Of a stretch of DNA of 51,574 nucleotides, positions 46,195-51,574 are shown in pieces (positions within the stretch are counted from its first letter, which is position 1; each line of letters opens with the position of its first letter). Source of the DNA: Euprymna scolopes (lineage: Eukaryota; Mollusca; Cephalopoda; Sepiida; Sepiolidae); the NCBI GenBank assembly GCA_024364805.1, contig CM044493.1, forward strand, positions 91,835,562 to 91,887,135, read 5' to 3'. A model generated the notes under the pieces. The model had not been told where the DNA came from and did no database searches. It saw nothing but the letters and a program-made list of their open reading frames with translations. The translations under genes and the position numbers were made by a program.

Positions 46195-46350
46195 TTTCTT
46201 TTTTTTTTTTACTCACGTTCACCCCTTACAGGGCATATCACCACTTGGATGCAAGGGGCTACTATCTGGAACTGTACCTCTGAAAGATTAACAAAATGTT
46301 TGTTTACATTACATTTAAACTTCTGTATATCAGTACAGTCAGAAGAATGG
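46195..46350 (-). mobile_element. LINE family A, extreme 3' end
   Basis: A T-rich run at 46195-46210 (tail) followed by TTCACC..GGGGCTACTATCTGG and TTTACATTACATTTAAACTT match the 3' end of family A copies at 14920-15050 and 25175-25310. Confidence 0.68.
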
Positions 46351-46534
46351 TCAATGCCTAAAATCCTTCTTCGTAATTTTGATCAAAATCCATTACATAA
46401 TTTAGATTTCAGAAAATGTCTAAAATTTAAGGCTTGAGTCTTAAGGAGAAACTGGAATTCAGGGAATCTTACTTAATTAGTGTTTAATGAAATATGATAC
46501 AAATCTGATATATCTGAATTTTCAAGTAGGAACT

Positions 46535-46830
46535 TGTATCCATGAAATGTTTACCTGATAATTAAGGAAATCCCATGCTTTGATAATTTCTTAAGACTGA
46601 TATTTACCCTGGATCAGAAATGGAAGACTTGCATCAAATCTGTTGCTAAGGTTGCTTAAAAAAATGATTGGTTAATTCTATTACTTCAGAAAGAACCTAA
46701 ACGTTGATGCGATTTTGTACTTTTATAGAAGTCTGATGTGTTCTAATATGGAGTACTGCTGCCATATCTGGGTAGATTCCGCCTAAAGGATTCTTTCTTG
46801 TCTTGATAGAATGAAAAATTGCTTTCACAA
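46535..46830 (+). mobile_element. LINE family B-like, C-terminal fragment
   Basis: The plus strand reads QKWKTCIKSVAKVA near 46612 and, after frameshifts, MEYCCHIWV near 46750. This aligns with LTFTPDLKWNTYIKSVAK..MEYCCHIWAG of the copy at 33560-36648. Stops and frameshifts are frequent. Confidence 0.7.
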
Positions 46831-46889
46831 TGTACGGGGTTGCCGAAAATTTGTCTTTTCTAGATCATTCTTTGACAAAGTTTTTTTCC

Positions 46890-47815
46890 TTGGATCGCTG
46901 CGGTTGAGAGAGCCTTTCCCAACATCATACTCAATTCCTTGGATGAATCCCACAGTAGACCAAGGGGGAACAAAAATTCTACGCTGAATGCCAAACCATG
47001 TTTAAACTGCTGCTGGAGATTAGGGCCCTTGTACAGCTCAGGAAGAGACTATATGAGGATATAGTGGAAGGTACCACTTTGAATCTGCTTGAGGAGCGGC
47101 TAGGATGGTTAGAGGAGTGGGCGCTAGGTTAAAGTTATCTCAACAACTCTGAGTACTCTTTGATCTAGAAATTGTCTGAAAGGTGCGGCCCCTTCATAAC
47201 AAACTGACCAGAGATGGAATGAGGACGGATCCTTATGACCTATGCTGCAAGAGTAACGAAAGAGAAATGGCAAAGTATGCCTTTTTTACTTGCAGCAAAG
47301 TTTGGCGATTCTGGGAGTATGTCAGCAATAAAACAGCTCACATTAATGCCGAGAACCCAATGGTCCTAAGTGAATCATTGTCTTTCCACAATATAGCAAT
47401 ATAGTCCCACTGTAGTCTAGGGAGAAAAGAATAGTTTTCCCAGCCATAGCAAGAATAGTGACGTGAGTTTCTACGCCTTGATGAGGCCCCTGAGGTTGTA
47501 TCTGCATGGCATACACAACTCTCAAAGTTAAAAACTTTTAGTGGAGTAAATGAGTCATGAACATCTTTTGGTTTTTAGTACTAGAGATCCTCCAAAATCC
47601 CTTATATCTATTTTGTCCCCACTTACTACTAAAATGTTGTATTATATCTTGGAGGACAGCATGCATTCCTATATTCCACCCAGACCTGTTTTATTTTTGA
47701 CATCCCATTTAGCATCTGCCCTCACCTACAGTCTGACCGGTTTGTTTTTGGAGCACCTAGAAAACAATGGGAGGCCTAATAGAGGGTTGATATGGTCCTA
47801 TTAATCTACATTTTT
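46890..47815 (+). mobile_element. LINE fragment with zf-RVT-like C-terminus
   Basis: The plus strand has MFKLLLEIRALVQLRKRLYE (about 47010), then at 47183-47404 RPLHNKLTRDGMRTDPYDLC followed by KYAFFTCSKVWRFWEYV. The Cys-x2-Cys..Phe..Cys spacing and W..W ending fit the zf-RVT domain found downstream of RT in several LINE clades. It ends with codons near 47800 before a T-rich, AATAAA-containing tail (about 47880). It is a different family from A, B and C. Confidence 0.6.
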
Positions 47816-48204
47816 TTCTTTGTTTTTTTTAATATTTGTAAATATTGTCACACTCCAAATGATGAATTTTTTGTGTGTGTGAATAAAATTCTTTTTAAAA
47901 CAAATTGGTGATCGTAGGGTAAGCACAAAAGTTTGGAAAAAACTGGGTGATCATCGACCCCCCCCCCAAAAAAAAAACGATTTGTGATTCATATTTAAGG
48001 CAAAAGATAAACTTTATAATTATTGTTTTTAGTGGTAGGACGATTCCAATATTTTTCCTGGTTCCGATACAATTACTGATTCTGATTCCTCATAAATCTC
48101 TAAATATTTAACTATAAAAGTATTATTTTTTTTCTAGATTACTGTAAAACATGTTAAAATGTGCTGATATTTTCTCAGGCGCAAAAACACAATTACTTCG
48201 ACAC
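47816..48204. other. Unassigned AT-rich sequence
   Basis: The left part is probably the 3' UTR of the zf-RVT LINE, with a polyadenylation signal near 47882. The rest is not recognised. Confidence 0.4.
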
Positions 48205-48285
48205 TGTCCCAATTACCACTTTTCCTCGAGTGGCCTCCGGACCTTGATAAGTGGTGACTCCTTTATAAAAAAACAAAAAAAAAAC
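48205..48285 (+). mobile_element. LINE family B, extreme 3' end
   Basis: CCTCGAGTGGCCTCCGGACC and TTGATAAGTGGTGACTCC followed by an A-rich tail match the last 60 bases of the family B copy ending at 36648. Fully 5'-truncated. Confidence 0.75.
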
Positions 48286-48760
48286 ACACTTCTGGGTTAT
48301 GATTTATAGCTTTTAGCTTTACCAATAGTTTAAAATCAATAAAAATTTATTATTTGATCATTACTATCAGCAGTGGAAGATTTTGTTTTAAACAAACAAA
48401 AAAGATAATTAAAAGGATCGTTTTTGACATCAGGAAATAGGTACAGTTTTTCAAATTCTGATAAGCCAAATGTTTCAATTTTTCGATTCCAGATCAATCA
48501 TCTGAACACTAATTGTTTTTGTTTTTTAAAAAAATTGTTGTAAATGTTCATTTTTTGTTTCAACAAAATAAGAATATCCATATTTTTGTTTATTTGAAGA
48601 GTGTATCCGTGACCTTCATAAAGAAATCACAATCAAAATAATAAAATGAGTTTAATCTCTAAAATCCAGTATAGGAGACAATATAATGTATATTTACGTT
48701 AATGCAGTAGTAACACACAACATTAAAAAAAAAATGAATTCTGCCATTTTTTTGTAATTA
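48286..48760. other. Unassigned AT-rich sequence
   Basis: Nothing recognised. Confidence 0.4.
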
Positions 48761-48761
48761 A

Positions 48762-49370
48762 TCTATATATCTATAAAAGTGAGAATGCGTGTGTGTGTGA
48801 GGGCACTTCTCAACCTATATATTTCACGAATATTTTATCTATAGACTTGAAATTTTATATATAGAGTATTCAGACATGTGGAAAACTTTTTCATCTATTT
48901 TCATCCCCAAAAAGGGTTGCTTAGGGTCCAAAATTGAAAAGTTGGTACATAAAAGGCCACTGGATTTATATCTGTTTTCAACTGTTTCACGACTGCGCAT
49001 GCGCGGTCGTAAAATATGACAGCTTCCTTATGTTAAGTATGAGTTGGTTTGAAAAAAACTTTATAAAGTAATGTCAAGCTGGTGTAATGGTTATCTTACT
49101 TGACTCACTATTTTTAGGTTTTGGTTTCGATCTCAGCTCAAGTATTTTTTTTTCCTACAAAAGTGAACTGTTTAAAAAAAACATAATATTTGCATGCATA
49201 TGCCTCAGTTTCTTTTCCGTTTTTTTTAACTTCATTTTTTTATTAAAGGAATTTAACGTTAAGCTTAATACTTACGGTATTTCTGTTTATAATCAATAAG
49301 AAGTCTGCATTAATTCAAATATAACATTTATGCATATTTTACGACCGGACAACGCTGAGCAGCCTGTTAG
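48762..49370 (+). mobile_element. Helitron-like element (same family as 2195-2971) with tRNA-like insert
   Basis: Starts A|TCTATATATCTATAAAAGTG, runs into (GT)n and then ACTTGAAATTTTATATATAG and GTATTCAGACATG, which match the reversed element at 2195-2971. The end at 49370 is GCAGCCTGTTAG|T with GC-rich ACGACCGGACAACGC before it. A palindrome CGACTGCGCATGCGCGGTCG lies at 48992-49011. A tRNA-like sequence lies inside at about 49078-49150. Confidence 0.58.
49078..49160 (+). mobile_element. tRNA-like SINE head inside Helitron-like element
   Basis: A-box-like TGGTGTAATGG at 49080-49090 and B-box-like GGTTTCGATCTC at 49122-49133, followed by a T run, have the spacing of an internal Pol III promoter. 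No complete cloverleaf was folded, so this is tRNA-derived rather than a working tRNA gene. Confidence 0.5.
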
Positions 49371-49499
49371 TAAAGTTCAGTTTCAGTATAAAAAAAAAGT
49401 TCTTTTCTTTTACTTTTTATTGTAATTTTTAAAGTTTAAAAACTTTTTTTCTTTTACAAAAGCTATCATTCAGCTTAACGTTTTGGCATACCTTACTTG

Positions 49500-49660
49500 A
49501 ACTCTCCCATTCTTTTGAATGGTCTCCTTGTTGCTTCAGTTGCTTGAAGACCTGGGTAGAAAGTACCGGTCAAGAATCTGTTCTTCACAATCAACTTGAT
49601 ATGTGTGGGGTCAGGAACTGGACCAGTACCTGTCAGACTAAGCTACACCACCTGAGTATT
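49500..49660 (-). mobile_element. tRNA-derived SINE-like sequence
   Basis: On the minus strand TGGTGTAGCTTAGTC (49636-49650) and GGTCCAGTTCC (49614-49624) are A-box and B-box like. The body then extends to about 49500 (minus direction). The A-box is close to that at 30875. Confidence 0.45.
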
Positions 49661-49875
49661 ACCTAAGAGATCCATCCTTCCAGACGTTACCACCCGGCTT
49701 TCAGGCGGGGTAGGTTTATGACTTGTTGCCTGAGGCGCCCCTACTGGGGAATGCCAACGAGGATGCTCCGGTAATTTTCGCTAGGCCAGAGTGCCCCTCC
49801 TTTAGAGAGCACTGGCTTGACATCCCCACCTTCTGACCTTGTGCCGCATCTTGCTGTGGTGGGCAGTAAGTAAAT
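49661..49875. repeat. GC-rich repeat-like block
   Basis: A sudden GC-rich stretch (CCACCCGGCTTTCAGGCGGG, GGCGCCCCTACTGGGG, CTTGTGCCGCATCTTGCTGT) in AT-rich surroundings, with hairpin-capable CCCGGC..GCGGGG and GCGCCCC. It has no open frame of note. It looks like part of a transposon body, perhaps a LINE 5' region or a SINE; family unknown. Confidence 0.4.
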
Positions 49876-50345
49876 ATCTACCTTAGTTTAACCAAAATAT
49901 TTGACCTTTACGCCTCCTAACTTTACGAAAGCTACAGTTTATCTTATAAAATACTGCAACTGCAACTTACAGTGCAAACAAAATTTTATTCAATGACGAA
50001 ACATAAGTAAGAAAACAATCAACAGATTTCTATCTGTGACAAACTGGAATGTGTGTTTGTTAAGAAGTTGGTAATCCTATCTCCGTACTGTAATAGAGAG
50101 ATCCGTTAATTTGGCAGCAGTTATCAAAAGGAAGCAACTACACTTGTTGTTAGGGTACTTTTATAGACAGCGTGTGGGTGTAGCGATAGTTTTACTATCT
50201 CTCATGAATTTTATATTCCTTTAAACTATTTTACAGAGCAGTTAAAAGAATTTGATATCGCTTCTTTTTTTTTTTTTTTTTTTCACAATCTTACAACCTT
50301 ACCAATTCACATTCAAATAACCTTAAATTTATATAACATGTATGG
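49876..50345. other. Unassigned AT-rich sequence
   Basis: Poly(T) at 50264-50283. 50170-50195 has a weak A-box-like GGTGTAGCGATAG without a clear B-box. Confidence 0.35.
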
Positions 50346-50425
50346 AAATAGCTTGAGGTGCGAGATTGACCAAAACAGTTGCTGACTACGAATCAGCCAC
50401 GCCAAGTTCAAATACTATAGAATCT
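50346..50425 (+). pseudogene. tRNA-Arg(ACG)-like pseudogene or SINE head
   Basis: The perfect 5-bp anticodon stem GCTGA/TCAGC encloses the seven-base loop CTACGAA (50381-50397), whose middle bases ACG match the tRNA-Arg anticodon. A T-loop-like AGTTCAAATACT lies at 50405-50416. The acceptor stem and D-arm do not pair well, so it is a degenerate copy. Confidence 0.45.
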
Positions 50426-50572
50426 ATTGTATTCCATATTACTGTTGGGAAGGTATGAACTCCTAATTCCTTCCTCACTAAAATTAAGCATAATAGACAA
50501 AAAAATTTATGAATCTTCTACCAAAATGTTCTATTTAATAATTAGTAAATTTATTAATTCTAAGTTGTTAAG

Positions 50573-50627
50573 TTTGGCCTTTTGGTCAAGATCAAAGTGT
50601 AGTATCCGTTCTTCAGATGCTGCACTT
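50573..50627 (+). pseudogene. U2 snRNA-derived fragment (copy 2)
   Basis: 50576-50613 reads GGCCTTTTGGTCAAGATCAA, then AGTGTAGTATCCGTTCTT, nearly identical to the U2 5' region including GTAGTA, the branch-point-pairing hexamer. As in copy 1, U2 homology stops right after GTTCTT and is replaced by GATGCTGCACTT. Not a functional snRNA, since the Sm site and 3' stem-loops are missing. Confidence 0.8.
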
Positions 50628-50775
50628 CTATTTCTTGTTCTCTTTCGGTGGAGGAGAAATTCTTCACGACTGAGACAATTTTTATTTTTGTACCTTTTCT
50701 CCACGTTAAAAAACGACCCTGGTGTCTAACTCTGTCCCGTGGGGAGGCATAGTAAATAGGTACAAATTCCATTTC

Positions 50776-50778
<3 letters not shown>

Positions 50779-50823
<45 letters not shown>
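50779..50823. repeat. (TG)n microsatellite
   Basis: About 22 TG units. Confidence 0.95.
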
Positions 50824-50825
<2 letters not shown>

Positions 50826-51109
50826 AGTTTAACTAGCTAATCAATCAGATCCATTGTTATTCATGCTGACAAGTTAATGTTTCCATTAGCCATAAGCAGG
50901 GCATCTCTGAGACAAATAAAAAGCTAAACTAATCCAACGCCTAAAATAAGGAAAAGTATTACAAGCATGCACTTGTTGACACAAGGATACCTATATATTA
51001 CCTTTTTTTGTAAATGTATCAAATTACAATACATTCACAAAAAATGGGGGTGAGTCACAAAACAGAACAAACGAGCAGGAAAGAAAAATCAGACGATTCT
51101 TTGTTCTTT
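50824..51109. other. Unassigned sequence
   Basis: Nothing recognised. Confidence 0.35.
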
Positions 51110-51574
51110 ATCATATTCAGGTTCAGGCAGAGATGAACTTTTGATGGCGAAATCACTCCAGACAAGATGTGCAGCCATTTGATGTAAGAAGCTAGCAAGA
51201 ATGAAATATTATCATCACAAAGACAGTCTTGAAAAGACCAATATTATAGATAGGGGGAAAACAATCCACTGGAAAAGAGCTCCATAAGCTTGCAGTTTTT
51301 GCAAAGAAGCTACTAGAGCAGGACATTATATTATAATGAGATATCAAAATAAATTAATGAAGATCACTAGACCAATGAGTCAAACAAGCTGGAATAAAAG
51401 AAGCAGAGAATAGATCAGATAACTCTGAACAGTACATGTCATAATGGCATTCATAGAAAAGACTGAGACTGGCAACATTACATTTGTGTGAAAGAGAGAA
51501 GCTGCAGATAAAGAAGAAAGGGTAGAGCCAATCAAATTACAGATACGTTTCTGAACCTTATCAAGAACCTTCAA
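51110..51574 (-). mobile_element. LINE family C, C-terminal end, cut by window edge
   Basis: The minus frame from 51574 reads LDKVQKRICNLIGSTLSSLS, the conserved segment after RT in jockey/CR1-group LINEs (family A has RVQKRVTNLI, family B DRVQNRLCSLV). The downstream sequence differs from both A and B, so it is a third family. The rest lies beyond the window. Confidence 0.65.

Noticed and set aside
1-51574. Prokaryotic operon, phage or defence system
   Set aside because: Composition, introns-and-repeats context, poly(A) tails and animal retroelements exclude a bacterial source; no long adjacent coding frames exist.

Overview
This is eukaryotic, very AT-rich, repeat-dense DNA with almost no protein-coding sequence of the host's own. 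Poly(A)/poly(T) tails, long (TA)n and (TG)n arrays, several LINE clades, tRNA-derived SINEs, Ty3/gypsy-type fossils, Helitron-like termini and MITEs all point to an animal genome. The LINE and gypsy-type protein remnants look to me most like those of molluscs, probably a coleoid cephalopod such as an octopus. That placement is from memory of the families, not from a search. The window reads as intergenic DNA or part of a very long intron.

Layout. 1-3 kb: a U2 snRNA-derived fragment, a small inverted repeat, a 30-bp tandem repeat and a minus-strand Helitron-like element full of degenerate ~130-bp repeats. 3-6 kb: the 3' end of a LINE (family B here), a mariner-like MITE, a dispersed palindrome linked to ~59-bp tandem repeats, and further Helitron-like ends. 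8-10 kb: a decayed minus-strand family B LINE. 12-18 kb: RTE-type LINE tails, a 1.2-kb Helitron-like element and three fragments of a second LINE (family A). 19.4-24.6 kb: an AT-rich stretch free of LINEs and LTR elements. It holds the only credible host gene start, a 17-codon minus-strand first exon at 23102-23152 with a good Kozak context, a consensus splice donor and two CRE octamers just upstream. It also holds an assembly gap bounded by inverted repeats. 24.6-27.6 kb: family A LINE nested inside a family B LINE. 27.9-28.3 kb: a 28-bp satellite with an alternating two-unit order.

29.3-39.1 kb: a degraded Ty3/gypsy-type fossil with one recognisable LTR and a SINE inserted in it. A second gypsy-type fossil follows, split by a nearly full-length family B LINE (endonuclease, reverse transcriptase and C-terminal domain), then a 34-bp minisatellite and a third small fossil. 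39-46 kb: low-content AT-rich DNA with local duplications, a LINE scrap carrying a Cys-rich tail, the second mariner-like MITE and a 0.74-kb TIR element with internal repeats. 46-51.6 kb: LINE tails of at least three families, a second copy of the ~130-bp-repeat Helitron-like element with a tRNA-like insert, a GC-rich block with a tRNA-like promoter, a tRNA-Arg-like fragment, a second U2-derived fragment and a family C LINE tail running off the edge.

The observations most worth following are the CRE-bearing first exon, the two U2-headed repeats that share the same non-contiguous junction, the dispersed ~46-bp palindrome, and the inverted repeats flanking the gap. No complete protein-coding gene can be supported.
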